A stretch of DNA of 57,804 nucleotides, from NCBI GenBank assembly GCA_964613585.1, contig CAZTHL010000012.1, positions 1 through 57,804 on the forward strand, given 5' to 3'. Below, one piece after another: positions 17,079 to 25,442 of the stretch. Position 1 is the stretch's first letter; the number at the start of each line of letters is the position of its first letter. The notes below the pieces were generated by a model. The model had not been told where the DNA came from. It searched no databases and worked only from the letters and a program-made list of their open reading frames with translations. Both the position numbers and the translations under genes were made by a program. This DNA is from CAZTHL01 sp964613585 (GTDB lineage Bacteria; Pseudomonadota; Alphaproteobacteria; DSM-16000; Inquilinaceae).

Positions 17079-18776
17079 ATGCGCGTTCCGATGCCCCGCC
17101 CGAGCCTCCTCCTGGCCGTCCTGGCCCTGCTCGCCCTGCTGCCGGACCTCGGTGCGCCGCGGGCGCAGGCAGCGGGCGGGGACGGCACGCTGACCATCGG
17201 CATCGGGCAGTTCGCCGCCACCCTGCATCCCGGCATCGAGCCTTCAACCGCCAAAAGCGTTGTCATGGGCATGGCGCACCGGCCGATCACCGTGCACGAT
17301 CCCGACTGGCGTCCGGCCTGCATGCTGTGCACCACGCTGCCGACGCTGGAGAACGGCGGCGCCGTGCGCGAGACGGCACCCGACGGCTTCGACGGCATCG
17401 CCGTCACCTACACCCTCCAGCCGCAGGCCGCCTGGGGCGACGGCACGCCGGTCACCGTCGACGACGTGATCCTGGCCTGGGAGATCGGCCGGCACCCGGC
17501 CTCGCCCTTCGCCAGCATCGAGCTGTACCGGCAGATCCACACCATCGACCGGATCGACGACAAGACCTTCACCCTGCACCACGACCGGGTCGTCTTCGAC
17601 TACAACCTGATCAACGATCTGCGCGTGCTGCCGGCGCATCTGGAGCGGCCGGTGTTCGAGGCCGATCCGGCCGAGTACCGCAACCGCACCCTCTACAACA
17701 CCGACCCGACCCATCCGGGCCTCTATTTCGGGCCGTACCGGGTGACCGAGGTGGTGTCCGGCGCCCGGGTCGTGCTGGAGCTCAACCCGACCTGGCACGG
17801 AACGGCGCCCTCCTTCGACCGGATCGTCGTGCGCACCATCGAGAACACCGCGGCGCTCGAGGCCAATCTGCTGTCCGGCGCCATCGACATGATCGCCGGC
17901 GAGAACGGGGTCACCCTCGACCAGGCGCTGGCCTTCGAGGCGCGCCACGGCGACGACTACCAGGTGCTGTTCCAGGAGGGCCTGATCTACGAGCACATCG
18001 ATCTCAACCACGACAACCCGCTGCTTGCCGACCGGCGCATCCGCCAGGGGCTGCTGCACGCCCTCGACCGCGGACTCCTGGTCGAGCAGCTGTTCCAGGG
18101 GCGGCAGCCGGTCGCCCACACCAGCGTCTCGGCGCTCGACTGGGTCTACGATCCCGACGTGCCGACCTACGCGCACGATCCGGAGCGGGCGGCGGCGCTG
18201 TTCGAGGCGGCCGGCTTCGACCGGATCGTGGGCGGCATCCGCCACCACGCCGACGGCACGCCGCTGCGCCTCTCGCTCATGACCACGGCCGGCAACCGCA
18301 CCCGCGAGCTGGTGCAGCAGGTCCTGCAGGCGCAATGGCGGGAGGCCGGGGTCGACATCGTCATCGACAACGAGCCGGCCCGCGTGCTGTTCGGCGGCAC
18401 CCTGTCGCGTCGGGAGTTCGACGCCATGGCCATGTTCGCCTGGGTGTCGAGCCCGGAGAACGTGCCGCGCACCATCCTGCACTCGAGCAGCATCCCCACG
18501 CCCGAGAACAACTGGGCCGGCCAGAACTATCTGGGCTATGTCAATCCCGAGATGGACCGGCTGATCGAGCGGACCGAGACCGAACTCGATCCCGAGCAGC
18601 GGGTTGCGCTGTGGCACCGCATCCAGGCGATCTATGCCGAGGACCTGCCGGCGCTGCCGCTCTACTTCCGCGCCAACGCCTTCATCCTGCCGCCCTGGCT
18701 CGAGGGTGTGGTGCCGACCGGCCATCAGCACGGCACCTCGTTCCATGTCGAGCACTGGCGCCGGGCCGACGGGTGA
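17079..18776 (+). CDS. peptide-type ABC transporter substrate-binding protein (family 5)
   Basis: Periplasmic solute-binding protein of 565 residues, the size of DppA/OppA-class receptors. It has a signal peptide (MPRPSLLLAVLALLALLPDL... to about AQA at 30), an early LTIGIGQF strand, the family block WGDGTPVTVDDVILAWE, and late LPLYFRANAFILPPWL. Ligand could be an oligopeptide, an opine or another small molecule. The ATG at 17079 is chosen because GGGAG lies 8 nt before it; a TTG at 17073 is in frame. It is followed by two permease genes in the same direction. No ATPase gene is linked. Confidence 0.9.
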   Translation: MRVPMPRPSLLLAVLALLALLPDLGAPRAQAAGGDGTLTIGIGQFAATLHPGIEPSTAKSVVMGMAHRPITVHDPDWRPACMLCTTLPTLENGGAVRETAPDGFDGIAVTYTLQPQAAWGDGTPVTVDDVILAWEIGRHPASPFASIELYRQIHTIDRIDDKTFTLHHDRVVFDYNLINDLRVLPAHLERPVFEADPAEYRNRTLYNTDPTHPGLYFGPYRVTEVVSGARVVLELNPTWHGTAPSFDRIVVRTIENTAALEANLLSGAIDMIAGENGVTLDQALAFEARHGDDYQVLFQEGLIYEHIDLNHDNPLLADRRIRQGLLHALDRGLLVEQLFQGRQPVAHTSVSALDWVYDPDVPTYAHDPERAAALFEAAGFDRIVGGIRHHADGTPLRLSLMTTAGNRTRELVQQVLQAQWREAGVDIVIDNEPARVLFGGTLSRREFDAMAMFAWVSSPENVPRTILHSSSIPTPENNWAGQNYLGYVNPEMDRLIERTETELDPEQRVALWHRIQAIYAEDLPALPLYFRANAFILPPWLEGVVPTGHQHGTSFHVEHWRRADG

Positions 18777-18812
18777 GGCCGCCGGCCGCCGCCGCTGCCC
18801 GGCGATGACCGC

Positions 18813-19781
18813 GTGACCCGCTTCCTGGTCAGCCGGCTCTTGCAGGCCTTGGCCGTGCTCCTGGTCATGAGCGCGGTCGTCTACGGGCTGATCGGGCTCA
18901 TGCCCGGTGACCCGCTTGACATCATGCTGTCCGGCAACCCGGAGGTGACCCCGGCCGACATCGAGCGCCTGCGCGAGGTCTACGGCCTCGACGAGCCGCT
19001 GCCGGCGCGCTACGGCCGCTGGCTGGCGAGCGCGCTCGAGGGCGACCTCGGCTACAGCCGGGTGCACGCCGCGCCGGTGCTGGAGGTGCTGCTGCCCCGG
19101 CTCGGCAACACCCTGGCTCTGCTCGGCGCCGCCCTGGTCCTGGCGCTCGCCATCGCCATCCCGGTCGGCGTCTACGCCGCGCTCAGGCCCTACACCCCGC
19201 TCGACACCGCCATCAACCTGCTCTGCTTCGCCGGTATCTCGATGCCGCCGTTTTGGCTGGCGCTGCTGCTGATCCTGCTGTTCTCGGTCGGCCTCGGCTG
19301 GCTGCCGGCCGGCGGCATGGCCAGCCCCGGCGGCGGCGCGCTCGACCGGCTCGAGCACATGGTCCTGCCGGTGCTGACCCTGACCCTGCTCAGCGTCGGC
19401 GGCTTCACGCGGTATGTGCGCGCCGCCATGCTCGAGCAGCTGCGCCAGGACTATGTGCGCACCGCAAGGGCCAAGGGGGTGGCCCTGACCGCCGTGGTGC
19501 GTCGGCACGTCCTGCGCAACGGCCTGCTGCCGGTGGTGACGGTGGTGGCGCTGGAGCTCGGCACCCTGTTCTCCGGCGCGCTGATCACCGAGACCATGTT
19601 CGGCTATCTCGGCATGGGCAAGCTGATCTACGACTCGATCCTCGGCAACGACTTCAACCTGGCCCTGGTCGGTCTCTTGTTCGCCACCCTGACCACGCTC
19701 GCCGGCAACGTCCTCGCCGACATCGCCTATGCCGGGCTCGACCCGCGCATCAGCTTCGCCCGCGCCGGCGCCGGCCAGTGA
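18813..19781 (+). CDS. ABC transporter permease, DppB type
   Basis: Inner-membrane permease of 322 residues with six hydrophobic segments. It has the DppB-type opening (RLLQALAVLLVMSAVVYGLI), a LMPGDPLDIM segment and the EAA loop YVRTARAKGVALTAVVRRHV that contacts the ATPase. The GTG start lies 36 bp after the binding-protein gene. It pairs with the next permease to form the channel. The stop codon lies in the first unit of a 17-bp tandem repeat. Confidence 0.92.
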   Translation: MTRFLVSRLLQALAVLLVMSAVVYGLIGLMPGDPLDIMLSGNPEVTPADIERLREVYGLDEPLPARYGRWLASALEGDLGYSRVHAAPVLEVLLPRLGNTLALLGAALVLALAIAIPVGVYAALRPYTPLDTAINLLCFAGISMPPFWLALLLILLFSVGLGWLPAGGMASPGGGALDRLEHMVLPVLTLTLLSVGGFTRYVRAAMLEQLRQDYVRTARAKGVALTAVVRRHVLRNGLLPVVTVVALELGTLFSGALITETMFGYLGMGKLIYDSILGNDFNLALVGLLFATLTTLAGNVLADIAYAGLDPRISFARAGAGQ

Positions 19782-19826
19782 CCGTCCCGGACCAATGACC
19801 GTCCTGGACCAATGACCGTCCCGGAC
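19779..19826 (+). repeat. 17-bp tandem repeat at the permease gene junction
   Basis: Nearly three copies of tgaccgtcccggaccaa. The first holds the stop of the upstream permease. ATGs arise at 19795 and 19812, because each repeat junction creates caATGacc. The frame from 19795 ends after six codons, at a TGA that overlaps the ATG at 19812. Confidence 0.9.
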
Positions 19827-20768
19827 CCGCCGCTCCGCTCGGCCGAGCGGGCCCCCGCGATCGCCGGAGAGACCCCGGGCCGCTTGCGCTGGCGCCGCTT
19901 CCGCCGGCACCGCGCCGCCGTCGCCAGCGCCGTCGTCCTGCTGCTGCTGGGCGCGCTGGCCCTGGCGGCGCCGGGCATCGAGCGGCTGATGGGCGTCGAC
20001 GCCGAGGCGGTGAACCTGCTCAACCGCTTCGCCCCGCCCTCGGCCACCCACCCGCTCGGCACCGACGAGCTCGGCCGCGACCTGCTGCTGCGCCTGCTGC
20101 ACGGCGCGCGGGTGTCGCTCTCGGTGGCGCTGGCCGCGGCCCTGGCGGCGGCGGTGATCGGCACCGTCATCGGCCTCGTCGCCGGCTACCATGGCGGCCC
20201 CGTCGACGCCCTGCTGATGCGCCTGACCGATGCGGTGATCGCCTTGCCGCTGCTGCCGCTGCTGATCATCCTGGCCGCCATCGACCTCGGCAAGCTGCCG
20301 CTGCCGGACCCCTGGGTCACCGCGGGCTCGGCCGATCTGGTCCGCATCGTCGCCATCATCGCGCTGATCGGCTGGTTCACCGTGGCGCGGCTGGTGCGCG
20401 CCGCGGCGCTCGCCGTGCGCCAGCGCGAGTTCGTGCGCGCCGCCGTGGCGCTCGGCGCCGGCGGCGGCCGGATCATGGCCGTGCACATCCTGCCCAACGT
20501 CGCCTCGCCGATCGTGGTCGCCACCACGCTGTCGGTGGGCAACATCATCCTGCTCGAGTCGGTGCTCAGCTTCCTCGGCCTCGGCATCGCGCCGCCGACG
20601 CCGAGCTGGGGCAACATGCTGACCAACGCCCAGGAGCTGATCTGGAGCGCGCCATGGCTCGCCGTCTGGCCCGGCCTTCTGATCTTCGTTACGGTGATCG
20701 CGTTCAATTTTCTGGGCGACGGTCTGCAGGACGCGCTCGATCCGCGGGCGCTGCCGGGATCGGTCTGA
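19812..20768 (+). CDS. ABC transporter permease, DppC type
   Basis: Second inner-membrane permease, 318 residues, DppC/OppC class: an N-terminal cytoplasmic segment, one helix (about 38-58), the periplasmic block HPLGTDELGRDLLLRLLHGARVS that is diagnostic of the family, then five more helices with the EAA loop FVRAAVALGAGGGRIMAVHI. The ATG at 19812 lies in the third repeat unit and gives the expected N-terminus; it is probably reached by re-initiation from the upstream gene or mini-frame. Together with the preceding two genes it forms an importer that must borrow ATPase subunits from elsewhere. Confidence 0.92.
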   Translation: MTVPDPPLRSAERAPAIAGETPGRLRWRRFRRHRAAVASAVVLLLLGALALAAPGIERLMGVDAEAVNLLNRFAPPSATHPLGTDELGRDLLLRLLHGARVSLSVALAAALAAAVIGTVIGLVAGYHGGPVDALLMRLTDAVIALPLLPLLIILAAIDLGKLPLPDPWVTAGSADLVRIVAIIALIGWFTVARLVRAAALAVRQREFVRAAVALGAGGGRIMAVHILPNVASPIVVATTLSVGNIILLESVLSFLGLGIAPPTPSWGNMLTNAQELIWSAPWLAVWPGLLIFVTVIAFNFLGDGLQDALDPRALPGSV

Positions 20769-20785
20769 GCGGGCGGGAGGGCGCG

Positions 20786-21562
20786 ATGGACGACGGCATC
20801 CTGGTGGAGCGGGCCGAGGCGGTGGCGACGGTGACGCTGAACCGGCCGGACCGGCTGAACGCGCTGATGAAGCCCATGTGGCTCGGCCTGACCCGCGCCG
20901 TCACCGGGCTGGCCGGCGACGCGGCGGTGCGCTGCATCGTGCTGCGCGGCGCGGGCAAGGCGTTCAGCCCCGGCGCCGACGTCTCGGAGTTCGAGACCGA
21001 GCGCGCCGACGCCGAGCGGGCCGCCGCCTATGGCGATGTCATGGAGGAGACCTACGCGGCCTTCCGCGCCTGCCCGCATCCCATGGTGGCGGCGATCCGG
21101 GGGCCCTGCACCGGCGTCGGCCTGGTGCTGGCGCTGCTCGCCGACCTGCGCATCGCCGCCGCCGATGCCCGCTTCGGCGTGCCGGTGAGCCGCCTCGGCC
21201 TCGCCATGCCGCTGCCCGAGTTCGCCATCCTCTACGGCGCCGTCGGCTACGCGCGGGCGCTCGAGATCGTGCTCGAGGCGCGGGTGTTCGACGCCGCCGA
21301 GGCGGAGCGCAAGGGCCTGGTCAACCGGGTCGTGCCGGACGCCGAGCTGGAGCGGGCGGTGGGCGAGAGCGCCCGACGCATCGCCGCCGGCGCGCCGCTG
21401 GTCAACCGCTGGCACAAGGAGTTCGCTCGGCGGCTGGCCGCCGGCGCGCCGCTCGGGCCGGAGGAGGTGCGCAACGGCTACGCCAGCTTTGACACGGCCG
21501 ACTACCGGGAGGGCTTCCGCGCCTTCCTGGAGAAGCGCTCGCCCCGCTTCGAGGGGCGGTAG
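20786..21562 (+). CDS. enoyl-CoA hydratase/isomerase family protein
   Basis: A 258-residue crotonase-fold enzyme. Seen: VTLNRPDRLNAL, the oxyanion-hole segment GAGKAFSPGADVSEF and the second catalytic segment IRGPCTGVGLVLALLADLRIAAADARFG. The glutamate positions of classical hydratases (equivalent to E144/E164 of rat ECH) are not obviously both present: the second region reads SRLGLAMPLPEF. It may therefore be an isomerase or a hydrolase rather than a hydratase. It starts 17 bp after the permease gene with GGGAGGGCGCG before the ATG, so it is probably in the importer operon and might act on imported material after CoA activation. Confidence 0.85.
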   Translation: MDDGILVERAEAVATVTLNRPDRLNALMKPMWLGLTRAVTGLAGDAAVRCIVLRGAGKAFSPGADVSEFETERADAERAAAYGDVMEETYAAFRACPHPMVAAIRGPCTGVGLVLALLADLRIAAADARFGVPVSRLGLAMPLPEFAILYGAVGYARALEIVLEARVFDAAEAERKGLVNRVVPDAELERAVGESARRIAAGAPLVNRWHKEFARRLAAGAPLGPEEVRNGYASFDTADYREGFRAFLEKRSPRFEGR

Positions 21563-21623
21563 GCCGGAGGCGCGGCGCCGGCTCGAGCGCGTGCCGGCCG
21601 CCGCCGGCCGTTCGCTCCGGCCC

Positions 21624-21683
21624 GAGCGCGCCCGGCCCCAGCGCGCCCGGCCCCAGCGCGCCCGGCCTCAGCGCGCCCGGCGT
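21624..21683. repeat. 15-bp tandem repeat, four copies
   Basis: Four copies of a cagcgcgcccggccc-like unit lie between the convergent ends of the enoyl-CoA hydratase and the GMC oxidoreductase. The oxidoreductase stop codon begins at the last base of the array, so the array may have extended or replaced its tail. Confidence 0.9.
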
Positions 21684-23338
21684 CAGCCGGCCGACAGCGT
21701 CGTCGACGGTCCGGCGGCGACGCCGGCGCCGCGCATGGGGCCCGAGCCGACGCCGGCCGTGCGATCCGCGGCGAGGCGATCCTTCAGATGGTCGCCGAGC
21801 CGCAGGGCCAGAGCCATGAGCAGCAGGGTCGTGGTCCCGGCCCCGGCGGTCGGAAACACCGAACTGCCGGCGATGTAGAGATTGTCCACGCCGTGCACGC
21901 GGCACTGCGGGTCGACCACGCCGCGGCGCTCGTCCTCGCTCATCCGGGTGGTGCCGATGTGGTGGTAATGGCCGCGCAGCCCCCAGTCCGCCTCGGGCCG
22001 GATCCGCACGCTCCCGAGCCCGAGGCGCTCCGTCTCGGCGGCCAGGATCTCGAGCGACCGGCGGACATGCTCGCGGTCCAGCGCGGCGACGCGCCAGTCC
22101 ATCCGCGCCATGGGCTGGCCCAGCCGGTCGCATCGGGACGACAGGGTGATGCGGCTGTCCGGGTTGGGCGAGGGCTCGGCCGAGACCCTGAGAGTGAACG
22201 GCCGGCCGGCCGGCGTCGGCCGCTCCTCGCCGCCTCCGAAAAGCTTGCGCGCGGCGAAACGGACCAGGACGCCGCGGTCGTCGAGGATGTTCGACAGGTG
22301 ATAGCCTAGACGCTCCGGACGCCGGCCGCGGCGGAGCGCGCCCAGGAGATGCTTGGTCGACTTGTAGCCATGGGTGCCCTGGGGCCGCTTGCGCGCGAAC
22401 TCGAAGAAGCAGCGCAGGAGCCGCTCGCGCTCACGCACCGAGGCCGCGACGAGAACGCTGTTGCGCACCGTGTGCTCGCCGACCGGCACCCAGACGGCGA
22501 AATACTTTTCCCGGAACCCGGGCTCGCGCGGCGTGAAGCTGGCAGCGCTGTAGCTCAGATGATCCATGAAGAACCGCCCGACCCGGTCGTGGGCATTGCC
22601 GAGCCCCTGCGGATGAGCCCGTCTCGACAGCAGCAGAAGCCGGGCATTCTCGATGCCGCCGGCCGCCAGCACGACATAGCGCGCCTTGACGGAGACGCGC
22701 CGGCCGCCCGGAGCGGCCACGCTCAGATGGGTGACGCTGCGGCCGTGCTGGTCGGTCACGATCTCCAGGACGGCGGCGTTCGTGCAGAGGGTTATGTTCC
22801 CGGAGGCTTCAATGGCTTGAATATGGTCGGATGATTTGAACGACGTCTTTTGGATGAGCTCAAGGGAAATGTGCTCGCCTTTGTCGAACGGGTTGGCCAG
22901 CGTGCCGCCGGCCGTCGAGGCCCACCCGTCGTGGCTGTAGTCGAGCGACCTTAGCCGGCAGAGATCGTGCGCCTTCGCGTAATGATCCGCGATCTCGTCG
23001 AGGCGCAGAGGCCAGCCGCTGTGCGGGATCGCCTCGCGCCTCTCAAAGTCGAAGGGATCGAAGATCCGGCAGAAGCCGCCCCAGCAATTGGTCGAGCCGC
23101 CGAGCTGGCGGCTGCGGCACTGGTCGAGGGGGAAGTACGGAAGGCCGGCATTCTCGCCGCGGTACAGCGCCTGGCTGTCCGTGGATGCCTCGGCGGGACC
23201 CGCCTCGAGCACGCACACCCGCTCCCGCCGGCCCTCCAGCGCCAGCGCCACCGGAATCCCGGCGGCGCCGGAGCCGATGATCGCGACATCGGTATCGATC
23301 ACCGTGCCGTCCGGCAACGTGGCCGCATCCATCAACAT
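21683..23338 (-). CDS. GMC-family FAD oxidoreductase
   Basis: A 551-residue flavoprotein of the glucose-methanol-choline oxidoreductase family. It has the N-terminal dinucleotide-binding GSGAAGIPVALALEG and an ELEAGP-type acid (VCVLEAGP), a NCWGG segment near the FAD, an AAGGIENARLLLLS block, the active-site His region YHHIGTTRMS, and C-terminal SSVFPTAGAGTTTLLLMALALR. It would oxidise an alcohol or sugar; the acceptor is unknown and no cytochrome or small subunit is adjacent. AAGGA precedes the ATG at 23338. The last 25 residues (low-complexity Gly/Ala/Ser/Thr) run into a repeat array and may not be ancestral. Confidence 0.92.
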   Translation of the reverse strand: MLMDAATLPDGTVIDTDVAIIGSGAAGIPVALALEGRRERVCVLEAGPAEASTDSQALYRGENAGLPYFPLDQCRSRQLGGSTNCWGGFCRIFDPFDFERREAIPHSGWPLRLDEIADHYAKAHDLCRLRSLDYSHDGWASTAGGTLANPFDKGEHISLELIQKTSFKSSDHIQAIEASGNITLCTNAAVLEIVTDQHGRSVTHLSVAAPGGRRVSVKARYVVLAAGGIENARLLLLSRRAHPQGLGNAHDRVGRFFMDHLSYSAASFTPREPGFREKYFAVWVPVGEHTVRNSVLVAASVRERERLLRCFFEFARKRPQGTHGYKSTKHLLGALRRGRRPERLGYHLSNILDDRGVLVRFAARKLFGGGEERPTPAGRPFTLRVSAEPSPNPDSRITLSSRCDRLGQPMARMDWRVAALDREHVRRSLEILAAETERLGLGSVRIRPEADWGLRGHYHHIGTTRMSEDERRGVVDPQCRVHGVDNLYIAGSSVFPTAGAGTTTLLLMALALRLGDHLKDRLAADRTAGVGSGPMRGAGVAAGPSTTLSAG

Positions 23339-23418
23339 CCGACATTCCTTTCAAGCATCACGGGCGCATCCGGCCAAGCCGGCGCGGCATCCCTCCGTCG
23401 GTGGCAGCGTGTCGGGAC

Positions 23419-23462
23419 CGCGGCGACGGCCGCCCAAAGCCGCGGCGACGGCCGCCCAAAGC
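23419..23462. repeat. 22-bp tandem repeat, two copies
   Basis: Two perfect copies of a unit beginning cgcggcgacggccgcccaaa lie about 80 bp upstream of the GMC oxidoreductase start. Confidence 0.9.
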
Positions 23463-23896
23463 AGGGCATCGCGTCCTGGCTTTCGGCCACAACGGTCGTC
23501 ATGGGCGCTCCTCGCGCTGGTCCGGTGCGGGCTCGGGCGCCAGCCGAAGCTTCGAGACATAAGCAAATTAGTCTATCCGATCATTTGCGAACGAAGTATT
23601 GAGGGAAATGAACACTCATTGGGATCCAGCTTATCAAGATACCGTTGTCTTGAGCAGACAGTCGACAGTGCCCTCAGGCCTGCCGTCTTGGAAAGGCTTC
23701 GAGAGCTGTATTGTGCCGAACAGGACGAGATTTTTCAACATCGGCGGCCGCGAGCCGTGAGCACTGGTGAACAGAAGTCAATTTGACCGACCAATTAGTC
23801 TTTATTTGAAACCAATGCACATGCACACGCTTGATGTCGAAGTATTTCGGCGCGACGTCGAGCCGGCGGCGGCAGGATCGACGTCGTGCGCCTGCC

Positions 23897-23924
23897 GCCG
23901 TCATCCGGTCGCCGTCATCCGGTC
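23897..23924. repeat. 14-bp tandem repeat, two copies
   Basis: Two perfect copies of gccgtcatccggtc in the gene-poor region. Confidence 0.8.
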
Positions 23925-24343
23925 GAGAGGATTGATGGTGCCGGATCGGCACAGGCGAGCGTCCGTTGACACGCCGGCGCCGCGCGCGGGCCCGGCGATC
24001 CTTCCGAATCCTTCCGTCGGAGCGAGGGGCGGCCGCATGTGCCGGGACCGGCTTGCCGGTGCGCTCCGGCCGGCCGCGCTACCAGGCTCGATGCAGATGC
24101 ACGCCCGGCAGCGACGCGGCGACGCCGGCCCCGGTGCAGGCCCGGCGGGCGGGGGCGTGGCCCCGGTCGCCGCCGGTGCCGACGGCGGCCAGGCACATGC
24201 CGGCGGCGCGCATCGCTCGAGCGCGCGCCCGTGCTTTCGGGCGCCGATGCCGCGGCGCCGGTGCACGCAGCGCACGGCGTTGAGACCGATCTCGCGCCAA
24301 CGGCGGTTGCCGGTCCATCAGCAGCGCGCAGGAGGCGAAGATC

Positions 24344-24394
24344 TCCCGACGTCGCTTGGCTCCCGACGTCGCTTGGCTCCTGACCCCGCTTGGT
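24344..24394. repeat. 17-bp tandem repeat, three copies
   Basis: Two perfect copies of tcccgacgtcgcttggc followed by a diverged third. They lie in the eroded minus-strand coding remnant. Confidence 0.85.
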
Positions 24395-24744
24395 CGCCTC
24401 CTCCACGATCGGCAGCTTCTCCGGGGAATCCGGGCCGGCGATACGGTCGGGCAGCCCGGCCGCTTCCGCTCCGCATGGACGAACGCGACCTCTGCGATCG
24501 GCCGGTTGATGAGCGTCCTCAACGAGCGGACGATCGGCGCGACGGCCGCCGCGTGGGTCTCCCGCGGCCGGGGCCTATCCTCCGGCCGGACGGTGCCGAT
24601 CGCGCATCACACGAAAACGCTCCGGCCCGGGGGCATGGGTGACAGGTTTCCGTTTGGGTTCGAGGTGGCGGTGGCCCAAGTCCGCGGACCCACGGGCAGG
24701 CCGATCGACATCGGCTCTCGCCGAGCGGCGACGCGCCCGGACGG

Positions 24745-25164
24745 TCAGGCGGCCGGCCGGGCCCGGGAATGGTCGAGCCACCAGCGCACGCGCTCCAGAA
24801 TGCGCGCGGCCGGCGCCGGCTTGGCGATGAAGTCGTCCATGCCGGCGGCAAGGCAGCAGCCGCGCGCGTCGGGCTCCGTGCTCGCCGTCATGGCGATCAC
24901 CGGCAGCCGGGGGTGCCCGCCGTGGCGTGAGCGGATCGCCGCAGTCGCCTCGAGGCCGCCCATGCGCGGCATCTGCAGGTCCATCAGTACCAGGTCGAAG
25001 CGCACCCGCTCGAGCGCCTCCAGCGCCGCCAGCCCGTCCGCCGCCGCCTCCACCTCGAACCCGGCGCTTTCGAGGATGGCGCGGAGCAGGCCGCGCCCGG
25101 CCGCGTTGTCGTCGGCCACCAGCAGGCGGGAGCCCGCGGCGGCGGGCGGCGGCAGGTCAGGCAT
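24745..25164 (-). CDS. stand-alone response regulator receiver protein
   Basis: A 139-residue CheY-like receiver with no output domain. It has the acidic pair in LLVADDNAAGRG, the phospho-acceptor Asp in FDLVLMDLQMPRMGG (about residue 60), the T/S switch in VIAMTAST and the conserved Lys in FIAKPAP. The sequence style (VADDNxxGRxLLRxILE, LMDLQMPxMGG, CLAAGMDDFIAKP) is that of receivers attached to hybrid histidine kinases, so it may work as a phosphorelay partner. The ATG at 25164 has GGAGAG 6 nt before it. No kinase gene is nearby. Confidence 0.9.
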   Translation of the reverse strand: MPDLPPPAAAGSRLLVADDNAAGRGLLRAILESAGFEVEAAADGLAALEALERVRFDLVLMDLQMPRMGGLEATAAIRSRHGGHPRLPVIAMTASTEPDARGCCLAAGMDDFIAKPAPAARILERVRWWLDHSRARPAA

Positions 25165-25442
25165 CGTCGGCTCTCCGGCTTCGGGACGACACGGGAACCC
25201 CGGCCCGCCATTGCCGCATGTCTCGCCGATCGAAGGAAGTCACCAACATTGGCAGTCAGGATTGTTGATGCTCAAAGCACGTGAGCGGTGGCCGCCCTCG
25301 TCCCCTTCGCCTTGCCCGTCCCCTGGGCGCCGCCGCGCCTCTCCCCTGGGCGCGACGCCGGTTCGCCTTGCCACGTCCGCCTCGGCCCCGGTAAAAACCC
25401 CGCCAAGCATAAGCAATCGCTGAAGCACGAGGGGAGAGCAAG

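Larger units (their letters stand above)
23339..24744. other. 1.4-kb gene-poor region with tandem repeats
   Basis: No convincing gene is seen. A locally AT-rich patch (about 23560-23830) contrasts with the rest and could hold the oxidoreductase promoter or be foreign. A 50-codon frame at 23608-23760 starts with ATG after AGGGA but at too short a spacing and matches nothing I know. On the minus strand 23900-24520, pieces such as EEATKRG and SGDLRLLRA in different frames hint at an eroded gene. Three short tandem repeats lie here. Confidence 0.5.

Noticed and set aside
17244..20486. 1080-codon open frame on the minus strand
   Set aside because: It is antisense to the binding protein and two permeases, which have full family motifs. 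Such long shadows are expected at this GC content, and its His/Gln/Arg/Gly-rich product has no domain.
23608..23760. 50-codon plus-strand frame
   Set aside because: Shine-Dalgarno spacing is too short, and the product has no hydrophobic or domain features.
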